NCBI GenBank assembly: GCA_013001465.1
Contig: JABDMM010000008.1
Location: 1-36,806, forward strand
From: Chitinophagales bacterium
GTDB lineage: Bacteria > Bacteroidota > Bacteroidia > Chitinophagales > JABDMM01
DNA: 36,806 nucleotides
Direction of reading: 5' to 3'
Shown piece by piece: positions 1 to 8,833 of this stretch; the stretch's first letter is position 1; each line of letters begins with the position of its first letter. The notes beneath the pieces are model-generated. The model did no database searches. It saw only the letters and a list, made by a program, of their open reading frames with translations, and was not told the origin of the DNA. The position numbers and the translations under genes were made by a program.

Positions 1-1602
1 GAATGTAATGGTAGTAGGATCAGGCTTGAATCTTCTTATGTTAAGGTAGCAGGTCTGAGTATTCAGGAGATGACCGATATGCCGATCTCAGAGCTTATAG
101 AGTTCTTTGCCTCCTTCAAACCCTCAAAACACGATAAGACGATCGCAAAACGAATATTACTGGAGATCGACAACCGATTGCAAACGATGATGGACGTTGG
201 ACTGGGATATTTAACACTCAACCGTCTTTCAAATACACTTTCCGGTGGTGAAACGCAAAGGATCAATCTCACGAGAAGCCTTGGAAGTAATCTTACCGAT
301 TCACTCTATATATTGGATGAACCAAGCGTTGGATTACATCCACGCGATACCGAGAGGCTTATTCACGTGCTTCAGTCACTTCGAAATCTCGGAAATGCTG
401 TTTTAGTCGTAGAGCATGACGAAGAGATGATGACAGCAGCAGATTTTCTTATCGATATGGGTCCGCATGCCGGAAGGAATGGCGGAGAACTGATCTACGC
501 AGGCCCATCTGATAAGATCGGAAAAGCCAAAAATAGTTTAACAGCTGAATATCTTTCTGGCCGAAAGGAAATAAGCGTTCCTGCCAATCGAAGGAAAGGT
601 ATTAATAAGATCGAGATCATCGGTGCTTCTCAATTTAACTTGAAGGATATCGATGTCACCATTCCTTTAAATACACTTACGGTAGTAACCGGCGTCAGTG
701 GTTCAGGCAAAACTACGTTGATCAAAAAAATTCTATATCCGGCGATCCAAAGATTGCTTGAGGGATATGGAGAGCGCCCCGGAACTCATAAAGCAATAGA
801 AGGTGATCTCAAGAAAATAAATGCAATGGAAATGGTTGATCAGAACCCGTTGGGTAGATCATCCAGATCGAATCCGGTTACTTACATTAAAGCATATGAT
901 GCGATCCGGGACTTTTATTCAAAACAACAATTGTCTAAAGTTCGTGGCTACAAACCAAAACACTTTTCATTTAATGTTGATGGTGGAAGATGTGATCTGT
1001 GCAAAGGAGAAGGTGAAGTAGTAGTTGAAATGCAATTTTTGGCTGATATTCATCTGCCATGTGAATCGTGTAAAGGAAAGAAATTTAAGAACGAGGTCCT
1101 CGAAGTACGACATAATGAGAAAAATATTCATGACATTCTTGAAATGACCGTCGATGAAGCAATGGAGTTTTTTGAGGATGTAAAGGAGATACGGAATCGC
1201 ATTAAGCCTTTACAGGATATAGGGCTAGGGTATGTTCAATTAGGTCAGTCCAGCAGTACTTTGAGCGGAGGAGAAGCTCAGAGAGTGAAATTGGCCTCTT
1301 TTTTGGGGAAAGGTAAGTCGACGGAGCATGTTGTTTTCATTTTTGATGAACCAACGACAGGTTTGCATTTTCATGATATTCATAAGCTGCTGCTGGCATT
1401 CAACAAATTGATCGAAGCTGGTCATTCAGTGATCGTTATTGAACATCATATGGATGTTATAAAATGTGCAGATTGGGTAATCGACCTGGGACCGGAAGGT
1501 GGTTCTCTTGGAGGTGACTTGCTCTATCAGGGACCTCCCGAAGGCTTGCTAGATGTGGAAAGATCACATACCGGAAAGTATTTGAAGGAGAAATTAATTT
1601 AA
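1..1602 (+). CDS. uvrA: UvrA excinuclease ABC subunit A, C-terminal part (5' end outside window)
   Basis: DNA damage recognition ATPase of nucleotide excision repair, or a close UvrA paralogue. The reading frame is open from base 1 and begins in CNGSRIRLES, which matches the end of the first UvrA zinc finger, so the ATG at 70 is internal. The visible 533 residues include ABC signature I (TLSGGETQR), Walker B (YILDEPSVGLH), the second-domain Walker A (GVSGSGKTT), a CxxC...CxxC zinc module encoded at 991-1002 and 1060-1071, signature II (TLSGGEAQR) and Walker B (IFDEPTTGLH). It ends in the usual SHTGKYLKE tail. UvrA proteins are normally about 940 residues, so roughly 400 N-terminal residues lie upstream. 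Whether this is the repair UvrA or a second UvrA-type ATPase cannot be settled from the C-terminal half. The next gene starts 25 bp downstream on the same strand. Confidence 0.93.
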   Translation, partial: ECNGSRIRLESSYVKVAGLSIQEMTDMPISELIEFFASFKPSKHDKTIAKRILLEIDNRLQTMMDVGLGYLTLNRLSNTLSGGETQRINLTRSLGSNLTDSLYILDEPSVGLHPRDTERLIHVLQSLRNLGNAVLVVEHDEEMMTAADFLIDMGPHAGRNGGELIYAGPSDKIGKAKNSLTAEYLSGRKEISVPANRRKGINKIEIIGASQFNLKDIDVTIPLNTLTVVTGVSGSGKTTLIKKILYPAIQRLLEGYGERPGTHKAIEGDLKKINAMEMVDQNPLGRSSRSNPVTYIKAYDAIRDFYSKQQLSKVRGYKPKHFSFNVDGGRCDLCKGEGEVVVEMQFLADIHLPCESCKGKKFKNEVLEVRHNEKNIHDILEMTVDEAMEFFEDVKEIRNRIKPLQDIGLGYVQLGQSSSTLSGGEAQRVKLASFLGKGKSTEHVVFIFDEPTTGLHFHDIHKLLLAFNKLIEAGHSVIVIEHHMDVIKCADWVIDLGPEGGSLGGDLLYQGPPEGLLDVERSHTGKYLKEKLI

Positions 1603-1627
1603 TAGTTTTGATCCAGAATCACGTATC

Positions 1628-3205
1628 ATGAAAACATTCATTCTCATCCTAACAGGCATCCTTTTCCATTTCTCAGCATCAGCAATATATTTAAAAGGTT
1701 TTGTTCTAGATAAAGCAAGCGAAAAGCCGATCGCTGAAGCGACAATCCAGTTGATGAAGGGCAGCAAAGTTATCGAAGAAAGCACCTCTTCAGAAAACGG
1801 CTCCTTTATTTTCGATCTAAAGAAGAATAAGCCCCACACATTACTTGTCAGCAAAGAGGGATATCGGGCATTTAAGATAGTGATAGAGGATAATAGAACT
1901 TCCATTCCATTATTAGAGGTATACCTTGAACCGATGAAAGCCGGTATGTATGGGAAATTGATAAGCAGTAAGGGCAATAATGGTATCGCTTTCAGAGAGG
2001 TAAAATGTTTAGATCTTGAATCAGATAAGTTGAGAACTGCCCTGACAGATGGTAGCGGTAACTTTTTCTTCGACCTTTCTCCAAACAGCAGTTATCGGGT
2101 TTACTTCAACGATGCAAAGGGTAATTATTCTGAAGCTTCAGCTTTTGTAAGCACAGTTGGTAAAGAAGAAGGGGTGCGAATTTCTCGAAAGCTAGTTGCA
2201 ACGCCTCTAACAAAAGAATTGGAGAAGTTATCAAAAGAGGAGATGGAGAAACGTGTTAAGGAGGAAATGGCTGCAAAAGCTGAGCAGAACGAAATTATTA
2301 TCGATGAGGCAATCGCAGATAAGTATAGTGACTCCACTTATGTAGTCAACAAACATGTGCCGCTGATCTCTTTCAATAAAAAGAAGCAAAATGAAAGAGA
2401 GGAAGAACTCGAAACTATATACTTCTATGCACAGCTGGAAAAAGAGTCTGGTGGAAAGAGTGTAGCGATCAAGGAAGAAATTATTGAGAAAAAAATAGGT
2501 GAAGAAAAAGAGATCGTGGTTGAAAAGGAGGAGCAAATTATTGAACCTGTGATGGAAAGTGCTGAAAAAGATAAGATCATTAAAAAAGAGGTCATTAAGA
2601 TCGAAGAGGAAGTTGAAGACAAAAGCGAGGTAATTGCCCTTGAGGTTACAAATAAGTCAGAGGTTAAAACTAGCCAGGTAAAGGAAGAAACTAAAGAGAC
2701 CATAAATGAGTCAAAGCTGAGTATGAATGATGGAAAGGAAAGGAGAGTGATCATTAAGAAGAGCGATGGAGAGATAGTTGAAGTTGCTCCGGGAGAATCG
2801 ATCGAGAGTATCTCCACTGAAGGGAAATCTCCTGCAGTGCTCACTCCAAGAAGGAATACGGTGTATTTTGCCAAAGCTAAATCATTTCTGACGGATGAAA
2901 CGATGGTCTATCTCGATAAATATGCTGAACGACTTGTGAAGAACCCAAAAATGAAGATGACGATTTCTTCACATACAGATTCTGACATCGAATATACCAT
3001 CGAAAAGCATCTCGCTAAACTCAGAGCTGAATCTGTGATGTCATACTTAATGGAAAAAGGGGTAATTTTCGAACAATTGGAGATCCGTATTGTTGGAAAC
3101 ACACGTCCGGTAAACGGTTGCCTTCATGGCGTGGAGTGTACTGAAGAGCAGCATAAAATGAACCGTAGAGTAGAGCTGATCTTTGAAGAGAATAAACCTT
3201 ATTAA
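1628..3205 (+). CDS. OmpA-family envelope protein with two carboxypeptidase-regulatory-like domains
   Basis: Predicted exported cell-envelope protein of 525 residues. A signal peptide is visible (basic start, hydrophobic run, ending ...FHFSASA). Two beta-sandwich domains of the CarboxypepD_reg type follow, at about 20-105 (LKGFVLDKASEKPIAEATI) and 107-195. Next comes a Glu/Lys-rich stretch, about 195-400, of low complexity and probable coiled-coil or extended linker. The OmpA-like peptidoglycan-binding domain (about 408-520) starts NTVYFAKAKSFL and has SHTDSD, NRRVEL and the paired cysteines (GCLHGVEC) common in Bacteroidota OmpA proteins. I infer a role in tethering an outer-membrane or periplasmic structure to peptidoglycan. 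It could be co-transcribed with uvrA, although the functions are unrelated. The partner is unknown. Confidence 0.85.
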   Translation: MKTFILILTGILFHFSASAIYLKGFVLDKASEKPIAEATIQLMKGSKVIEESTSSENGSFIFDLKKNKPHTLLVSKEGYRAFKIVIEDNRTSIPLLEVYLEPMKAGMYGKLISSKGNNGIAFREVKCLDLESDKLRTALTDGSGNFFFDLSPNSSYRVYFNDAKGNYSEASAFVSTVGKEEGVRISRKLVATPLTKELEKLSKEEMEKRVKEEMAAKAEQNEIIIDEAIADKYSDSTYVVNKHVPLISFNKKKQNEREEELETIYFYAQLEKESGGKSVAIKEEIIEKKIGEEKEIVVEKEEQIIEPVMESAEKDKIIKKEVIKIEEEVEDKSEVIALEVTNKSEVKTSQVKEETKETINESKLSMNDGKERRVIIKKSDGEIVEVAPGESIESISTEGKSPAVLTPRRNTVYFAKAKSFLTDETMVYLDKYAERLVKNPKMKMTISSHTDSDIEYTIEKHLAKLRAESVMSYLMEKGVIFEQLEIRIVGNTRPVNGCLHGVECTEEQHKMNRRVELIFEENKPY

Positions 3206-3209
3206 TGCC

Positions 3210-3965
3210 TCATTGGCTTTTCAGATAAGGATATTCAACATCTTCCAGAAATAAGCCTTGCGGAGGCATAGACAATTTGTGCCTGAATTCACCCTGCCTA
3301 TCCATGATCTCATTAAACGTTTTGAAGTCCATCCTGGAAGTAGCTAACAAAACAGATACACCTACCATTCGCCGAACCATGCTTCTAAGAAAGCGGTTTG
3401 CAGCGACAACATATCGTATTCTATTTTCGTCGATCTGTTCCCATCGGGATTCGAATATCCGGCAGTTGGTTGATTTGTATTTGGTCGAGTAGCGACAAAG
3501 CGGTTTAAACTGATCGTATCTTTTTAACTCTTTAGCCGCCTTTTGAAGCACTTTGAAATTCAAAGTATAGAATGGATAATATGTACTATAGCGTTCTAAG
3601 AATGGATTTTTATTAAAGTGAAAGTAGTATGCGTAAGTGCGTTTTGTTGCATCGTATCTTGCATGTGCTTCAGGTCCGAAGTCGTAAACATTAATGATGC
3701 TGATATCCTTCGGGAGCACACAGTTGATGTTATACAGAAAATTTTCATTGATCTCCTTTATTGAACTAAAGTGAGCGAAGTACCGACTGGCATGGACACC
3801 AGTATCCGTTCTACCACAACCGATGACAGTAATTTCCTCACTCAATATTTTAGAAACAGCCTTGCTAATTGTCTCCTGAACGGATATATCTTTAAGTTGG
3901 ATCTGCCACCCATGATATTTTGTGCCATCATAAGCAAGTTCCAGAAAGTAGCGCTGTTTTGCCAT
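3210..3965 (-). CDS. truA: tRNA pseudouridine(38-40) synthase TruA
   Basis: Converts U38-U40 in the tRNA anticodon stem-loop to pseudouridine. The 251-residue length is normal for the family. The catalytic motif GCGRTDTGVHA is present, with Asp54 as nucleophile, together with the N-terminal YDGTKYHGWQ motif and the later RFLRSMVRRMVG segment. The start ATG overlaps the stop codon of the upstream thiolase by one base (TAATG), suggesting translational coupling, although the two activities are unrelated. It converges on the OmpA-family gene with only 4 bp between the stop codons, leaving no room for a separate terminator. Confidence 0.96.
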   Translation of the reverse strand: MAKQRYFLELAYDGTKYHGWQIQLKDISVQETISKAVSKILSEEITVIGCGRTDTGVHASRYFAHFSSIKEINENFLYNINCVLPKDISIINVYDFGPEAHARYDATKRTYAYYFHFNKNPFLERYSTYYPFYTLNFKVLQKAAKELKRYDQFKPLCRYSTKYKSTNCRIFESRWEQIDENRIRYVVAANRFLRSMVRRMVGVSVLLATSRMDFKTFNEIMDRQGEFRHKLSMPPQGLFLEDVEYPYLKSQ

Positions 3966-5161
3966 TATACTTTTTCAAAAATAACCGCAGCTCCTTGACC
4001 AACTCCGATACACATCGTTGCAAGACCGAATTGCACATCTCTCTTTTTCATCTCATGCAATAAAGTTGTACTGATCCTTGCGCCGGAGCATCCGAGCGGA
4101 TGACCAAGAGCGATTGAACCACCGTTAACATTAACTATTTCAGGATTAAGATCCAATTCATTCATGCAAGCTACCGATTGTGCTGCAAATGCCTCATTTA
4201 ACTCAACGAGACCAAGATCTGCGATGTCGATACCAGCTCTTTTGAGGGCTTTTCTTGTAGCAGGCACGGGACCGATCCCCATACAGAAAGGATCCACACC
4301 AGCGATAGCCATGGATCTGACTTTAGCCATTGGCTTAACTTCATACTTCGAAAGAAACTCTTCATTCACCAAAAGTAGAGCTGCAGCTCCATCATTGATA
4401 CCGCTAGCATTTCCGGCGGTTACTGTTCCACCTTGTTTAAAAGCCGGTCTCAAAGAGTTTAGTTTTTCTTCAGAAGAAAGTCTGGGGTGTTCATCTTTAT
4501 TTACAATGATAGGATCACCTTTGCGAACCGGAACTGTCACACTTACAATTTCATCAGCGAACCTATTCTCATCATGGGCTTTCTGATACTTTAGTTGCGT
4601 TTCATGGGAGAATCGATCTTGTTCTTCACGACTAATCTTCCATTTTTCAGCAACATTTTCAGCGGTTTCACCCATCGAAACAGGAGCATACATTTCAGCA
4701 AGTTTAGGATTTGTGAATCGCCAGCCTATCGTGGTGTCATACATCTCAGGAACTCTGCTAAATGCTGAAGCGGCTTTTGCCATAACAAATGGAGCTCTGC
4801 TCATACTTTCGACCCCACCTGCAATATAAGCGTTACCGTCTCCACATTTTAGAGCTCTAGCTGCATCCATAATGGCTTGCAATCCGGAAGCGCATAGCCG
4901 ATTAACAGTTACTCCACCGATCTCGATCGGTAAGCCGGCTATTAATAATGCCATACGTGCTACATTTCTATTATCTTCCCCGGCTTGGTTTGCTGCTCCA
5001 AATATCACATCTTCGATCTCCTTAACATCTAATTCCGGATTTCGATCAATTATGGCTTTAATTACAATCGCAGCAAGATCATCTGGCCTGACATTGCAAA
5101 GGGATCCACCGTATTTTCCGATTGGCGTTCTGACTGCATCAATAATGAAGGCTTCTTTCAT
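3965..5161 (-). CDS. Thiolase (acetyl-CoA C-acyltransferase, 3-oxoadipyl-CoA-thiolase-like)
   Basis: Thiolase of 398 residues that cleaves or forms a 3-oxoacyl-CoA bond. The complete catalytic set is visible: Cys90 in NRLCASG, His354 in GHPLGCSG and Cys384 in MCIGVGQG. The segment GAANQAGEDNRNVARMA resembles the PcaF/PaaJ (3-oxoadipyl-CoA thiolase) branch more than biosynthetic acetoacetyl-CoA thiolases, but there are no aromatic-degradation genes nearby to support that substrate. Fatty-acid beta-oxidation or general acetyl-CoA acetyltransferase activity remains possible. It is the first gene of a two-gene leftward unit with truA (1-bp overlap). The start ATG at 5161 gives the standard N-terminus (EAFIIDAVRTPIGKYGG). 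Confidence 0.92.
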   Translation of the reverse strand: MKEAFIIDAVRTPIGKYGGSLCNVRPDDLAAIVIKAIIDRNPELDVKEIEDVIFGAANQAGEDNRNVARMALLIAGLPIEIGGVTVNRLCASGLQAIMDAARALKCGDGNAYIAGGVESMSRAPFVMAKAASAFSRVPEMYDTTIGWRFTNPKLAEMYAPVSMGETAENVAEKWKISREEQDRFSHETQLKYQKAHDENRFADEIVSVTVPVRKGDPIIVNKDEHPRLSSEEKLNSLRPAFKQGGTVTAGNASGINDGAAALLLVNEEFLSKYEVKPMAKVRSMAIAGVDPFCMGIGPVPATRKALKRAGIDIADLGLVELNEAFAAQSVACMNELDLNPEIVNVNGGSIALGHPLGCSGARISTTLLHEMKKRDVQFGLATMCIGVGQGAAVIFEKV

Positions 5162-5172
5162 ATGAATATTTT

Positions 5173-5202
5173 TATTTTTGAACCGATTTTACTGCAAATG
5201 TA
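5173..5202. promoter_or_regulatory. Candidate -7 elements in the thiolase/DUF4293 divergent gap
   Basis: The 68-bp gap holds two matches to the Bacteroidota TAnnTTTG element: TACATTTG on the minus strand (5195-5202), about 34 bp upstream of the thiolase ATG, and TATTTTTG on the plus strand (5173-5180), about 50 bp upstream of the DUF4293 ATG. No clear -33 TTG sits at the usual distance for either. The predicted start points nearly coincide, so perhaps only one is used. Short motif in AT-rich DNA, therefore low confidence. Confidence 0.33.
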
Positions 5203-5229
5203 TTTAAACATAACTATCCATAGTAAGCA

Positions 5230-5622
5230 ATGATTCAAAGAATACAATCTGTTTATCTCCTACTGGCCGGATTAGCGTCTATAATAACCGCCTGGAAACA
5301 AGAACTTGAGAATTGGGTTCGTGAAGAGATATATATGCAAGTTAACGACTGGTCATCCCTAGCGGCTGCTGCAGTGGCGCTTATTACTATTTTCTTATAC
5401 AGTAACAGAAAGCTTCAGATCAAACTTGGCTATCTGAGTTTACTGTTGGCGATCGTATCAGTAACAGCATTGAATATTGAATTTTTTGTGATAAACCCCG
5501 GATCTCATGAATTGACAATTTTTGCTGTGGCACACTTTTTTGTGGTTGCATTCATTATTCTGGCAATTTCAGGGATCAAAAAAGATGAACGCTTGATAAG
5601 ATCGCTCGATAGATTAAGGTAA
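5230..5622 (+). CDS. DUF4293-family small membrane protein
   Basis: 130-residue integral membrane protein whose start, MIQRIQSVYLLLAGL, is characteristic of the DUF4293 family of Bacteroidota. Four hydrophobic segments are visible, at about 5-22, 42-60, 67-86 and 95-115, with a basic C-terminus. Function is unknown for the family. Its stop codon directly abuts the ATG of the following ABC exporter (taa-atg), so the two are almost certainly in one transcript and may be translationally coupled. Whether it assists the exporter is only a guess from position. Confidence 0.82.
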   Translation: MIQRIQSVYLLLAGLASIITAWKQELENWVREEIYMQVNDWSSLAAAAVALITIFLYSNRKLQIKLGYLSLLLAIVSVTALNIEFFVINPGSHELTIFAVAHFFVVAFIILAISGIKKDERLIRSLDRLR

Positions 5623-7395
5623 ATGGCGAAGAAGGAAACAGTAAGCGGTAATATTTTTGATGGAGCTTTGTTGAAGCGAGTTATTGGTTTGGCTAAACCT
5701 TATAGAAAGCAATTCATTATTGCTTCTATTCTTGCTGTAGTCGTTGCTGTAGTGACACCTATCCGACCATACCTGATAAAGATCGCGGTCGATGATCATA
5801 TCATGAAATTCGATATCGAAGGGTTGAAATTTATTGTGTATTTGCTCTTAGCAACGCTTGTCGTCGAATTTATTCTACGTTATTACTTTATATATCTCAC
5901 TCGTTGGTTGGGACAGTATGTGATCAAAGATCTTAGAGTAAGAGTATTCAACCATGTCATCAATCTGAAACTAAAGTATTTCGATCGTACGCCAATAGGA
6001 ACATCTACAACACGTACTATCAACGATGTTGAAACTATCAATGAGATATTTTCGCAGGGGATCATCACCATATTCGCTGATCTGCTTACACTTTTCGCTG
6101 TTATAGTGATTATGTTCATTACAGATTGGCGTTTAGCTATTGTCAGTTTAGTAACGTTGCCATTGATCTTTTATGCTACTTATGTATTTAAAGAAAGAAT
6201 AAAAGGAGCATTTCAAATAGTCAGGGCCCAGGTTTCTAAAATGAATGCATTTCTTCAGGAGCATATCAGCGGAATGCGGATCGTTCAGATCTTCAATGCT
6301 GAGAAGATTGAAATGAAGAAGTTTAAAGACATCAATAAGGAGCATAGAGATGCCTACATAAAGTCTATATTTTATTTCTCCATCTTCTTTCCTTTAGTTG
6401 AAATTATACTTGCAATGGCGATAGGTTTGATGGTCTGGTATGGCGCTACTCTTGTTGTAGGAGCACAAATACAGATCGGTGTGATCATGGCGTTCATTCT
6501 TTATTTAAACATGCTATTCAGACCGCTGCGGATGTTGGCAGATAAATTTAACACACTGCAAATGGGTTTTGTGGCATCAGAGAGGGTTTTTGATCTGCTC
6601 GATAGAAAGGACTTTATTGTGGATGAGGGGAGAACCGATCTTGCATCTGTTGGTAGTAAGATCAGGTTTAAAGATGTTTCTTTTGCATATATAGATGAAG
6701 ATTTTGTTTTAAAGAATGTAGATTTCGAAGTAGGTGAAGGAAAGACTCTTGCACTTGTAGGCGCCACTGGCTCAGGTAAAACTTCGATCATCAATATTCT
6801 TTCCAGGTTTTATGAATATCAGCAAGGGGAGATCTTCATCGATGATATTGAGATCAGAGATATCCCACTTCCGGCATTGAGGAAAAGCATGGCTGTTGTC
6901 CTTCAGGATGTGTTTCTATTCTCGGGAACGATCATGGACAATATCACTTTAAGAAATGAATCGATCGATCGTGAGAAAGTTATCGAAGCATCAAAAATCG
7001 TGGGAGCACATAGATTCATAATGAATTTACCTGGAGGATATGATTATAATGTCATGGAGAGAGGAGTTACATTATCTGTTGGTCAGCGGCAACTTATTTC
7101 ATTCATCAGGGCACTTGTAGTCGACCCGCCGATCTTGATATTGGATGAAGCAACTTCATCTATTGACACGGAATCAGAGCTGATCATACAGAATGCTATC
7201 GAGAAACTAGTAAAGAACAGAACATCGATAGTAATAGCACACAGGCTATCAACGATTCAAAATGCAGATATGATCATTGTGCTTGATAATGGCAGGATCA
7301 AGGAGCAAGGAACACATGAGGAGTTACTTGAACTTGACGGCTATTACAAGAATTTGTATGACATGCAGTTCAAGAAGCATGAAGCCCGCGCTTAA
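5623..7395 (+). CDS. ABC exporter, fused membrane and ATPase domains (MsbA/MdlB-like)
   Basis: 590-residue half-transporter that should dimerise in the inner membrane and export lipid, peptide or drug-like substrates. The N-terminal six-helix ABC membrane domain spans about residues 20-325. The ATPase domain (about 345-580) shows Walker A GATGSGKTS (near residue 380), the Q-loop (VVLQDVFLFSGT), a signature that reads LSVGQRQ instead of LSGGQRQ, Walker B ILILDEATSSID and the H-loop (VIAHRLST). The LSVGQRQ variant is common in MdlA/MdlB/YheI-type exporters. The substrate cannot be told from sequence. It follows the DUF4293 gene without a gap and converges on citrate synthase 5 bp further on. 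Confidence 0.93.
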   Translation: MAKKETVSGNIFDGALLKRVIGLAKPYRKQFIIASILAVVVAVVTPIRPYLIKIAVDDHIMKFDIEGLKFIVYLLLATLVVEFILRYYFIYLTRWLGQYVIKDLRVRVFNHVINLKLKYFDRTPIGTSTTRTINDVETINEIFSQGIITIFADLLTLFAVIVIMFITDWRLAIVSLVTLPLIFYATYVFKERIKGAFQIVRAQVSKMNAFLQEHISGMRIVQIFNAEKIEMKKFKDINKEHRDAYIKSIFYFSIFFPLVEIILAMAIGLMVWYGATLVVGAQIQIGVIMAFILYLNMLFRPLRMLADKFNTLQMGFVASERVFDLLDRKDFIVDEGRTDLASVGSKIRFKDVSFAYIDEDFVLKNVDFEVGEGKTLALVGATGSGKTSIINILSRFYEYQQGEIFIDDIEIRDIPLPALRKSMAVVLQDVFLFSGTIMDNITLRNESIDREKVIEASKIVGAHRFIMNLPGGYDYNVMERGVTLSVGQRQLISFIRALVVDPPILILDEATSSIDTESELIIQNAIEKLVKNRTSIVIAHRLSTIQNADMIIVLDNGRIKEQGTHEELLELDGYYKNLYDMQFKKHEARA

Positions 7396-7400
7396 AACAA

Positions 7401-8687
7401 TTATCTATTTTCCATCGGAACGAAATCTCTAGATTGAGATCCGGTATAGACTTGTCGAGGTCGGCCAATCGGTTGTTGTTCGTCTCTCATCTCTTTCCAT
7501 TGAGCGATCCAACCGGGCAATCGACCTAAAGCGAAAAGTACTGTAAACATCTCTGTTGGGAATCCCATTGCCCTATAGATGATCCCTGAGTAGAAATCAA
7601 CATTAGGGAATAGTTTTCTTTCTTTAAAATAATCATCGTTTAGAGCAGTTTCTTCCAGTTTTTTCGCAATATCCAGGATCGGATCATGGATACCTATTTT
7701 AGCCAGGACTTTATCTGCAGAGTCTTTAATGATATTTGCCCTCGGGTCAAAGTTTTTATAGACACGGTGTCCGAATCCCATCAACCTGAAAGGATCATTT
7801 TTATCCTTTGCTTTATCGACCCATTTTTGATAGTTACCACCATCTGCTTTGATCGCTTCCAGCATTTCGATCACCTTTTGGTTTGCACCACCATGAAGTG
7901 GACCCCAAAGAGCTGCAACGCCTGCTGAAACTGCAGCATATAAGTTAACATGTGAAGATCCAACAATTCTTACAGTTGAAGTAGAACAGTTTTGTTCGTG
8001 ATCTGCATGAAGGATCAATAACTTATCCAGTGCATCAGCGATAGTTCTATCTACCTCGTATTCTTCAGTAACATTACCAAAAGTCATGTGCAGATAGTTT
8101 TCGACATAATCGAGACTATTTTTAGGATACATGACAGGATGGCCCATTTGCTTTTTATAGATCATAGCACACATCGTTGGCATCTTTGCTATGAGTCTAA
8201 TGATCGAGAGCATACGCTCATCATTTTCTCTGTAAGGATTTAGTGAACCCGGGTAAAAAGAAGAAAGCGATGAGATCATTGCCATTAGCTGACCCATCGG
8301 ATGAGAGCCTGTAGGATATGCTTCAAATATATTTTTGGTATCCTCATGCAACAAAGTATGCATGGTGATCTTCTTTTTGAATTTTTCCAGATCATCTTTA
8401 GAAGGAAGTTCCCCATTTACAAGTAAGTATGAAACCTCAAGAAAATCTGCTTTTTCAGCAAGATCTTCAATTGAGTACCCTCTATAACGAAGGATACCTT
8501 CTTCTCCATTTAAAAAAGTAATGGCACTAGTAGTTGCACCGGTATTCTTATATCCAACGTCATAAGTTATCAGTCCTGAAGAATTTCGGAGTTTAGAGAT
8601 ATCAAGCGCTTTTTCACCTTCAGTTCCGGTGATAACAGGAATTTCAATATTTTGATCTCCTACGTTGAGATGGGCTGTGTCGGACAT
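7401..8687 (-). CDS. gltA: Citrate synthase
   Basis: Condenses acetyl-CoA and oxaloacetate to citrate, entry step of the TCA cycle. This is the long bacterial form (about 428 residues) with the N-terminal beta domain (AITFLNGEEGILRYRGYSIE). Active-site segments LHGGANQK, FGHRVYK and NVDFYSG supply the two catalytic His residues and the Asp. The frame also has an ATG at 8699, four codons upstream. I prefer 8687 because the resulting N-terminus, MSDTAHLNV, resembles related citrate synthases that begin MS-x-x-A-x-L. Neither ATG has a convincing Shine-Dalgarno. It converges with the ABC exporter (5-bp gap), and a candidate -7 element lies at 8726-8733. Confidence 0.95.
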   Translation of the reverse strand: MSDTAHLNVGDQNIEIPVITGTEGEKALDISKLRNSSGLITYDVGYKNTGATTSAITFLNGEEGILRYRGYSIEDLAEKADFLEVSYLLVNGELPSKDDLEKFKKKITMHTLLHEDTKNIFEAYPTGSHPMGQLMAMISSLSSFYPGSLNPYRENDERMLSIIRLIAKMPTMCAMIYKKQMGHPVMYPKNSLDYVENYLHMTFGNVTEEYEVDRTIADALDKLLILHADHEQNCSTSTVRIVGSSHVNLYAAVSAGVAALWGPLHGGANQKVIEMLEAIKADGGNYQKWVDKAKDKNDPFRLMGFGHRVYKNFDPRANIIKDSADKVLAKIGIHDPILDIAKKLEETALNDDYFKERKLFPNVDFYSGIIYRAMGFPTEMFTVLFALGRLPGWIAQWKEMRDEQQPIGRPRQVYTGSQSRDFVPMENR

Positions 8688-8725
8688 GGTTTCGATCATT
8701 TGTAATAAAGTTTAAAGCAGGTGCA

Positions 8726-8733
8726 CAAATCTA
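8726..8733 (-). promoter_or_regulatory. Candidate -7 element for citrate synthase
   Basis: TAGATTTG on the minus strand matches TAnnTTTG. It would place the transcript start near 8721 and give a leader of about 20-35 nt to either candidate ATG. No TTG was found at the expected -33 distance. Confidence 0.38.
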
Positions 8734-8803
8734 ATGAACCAAAGTGAGAAATTCACTTATTCATAAAGGATTAACGCAGCAAACTACTAAAAAGTTGACT
8801 GTC

Positions 8804-8833
8804 TGCGAAATTTTTTTCATTGCGAAATTTCGC
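8804..8833. repeat. TGCGAAATTT direct repeat with overlapping palindrome
   Basis: Two exact copies of TGCGAAATTT start 17 bp apart, and the second extends into the 12-bp palindrome GCGAAATTTCGC (8822-8833). It lies about 70-100 bp upstream of the predicted citrate synthase start point, which would suit an operator. No known regulator motif was recognised. Confidence 0.4.

Noticed and set aside
70-1602. Reading uvrA as a complete gene starting at ATG 70
   Set aside because: The frame is open to base 1 and the upstream codons match the UvrA zinc-finger exit, so the gene is cut by the window edge.
2231-2874. Minus-strand ORFs opposite the Glu/Lys-rich linker of the OmpA-family gene
   Set aside because: They are antisense reading of low-complexity GAA/AAG codons, giving Phe/Ser/Leu-rich sequence without family character.
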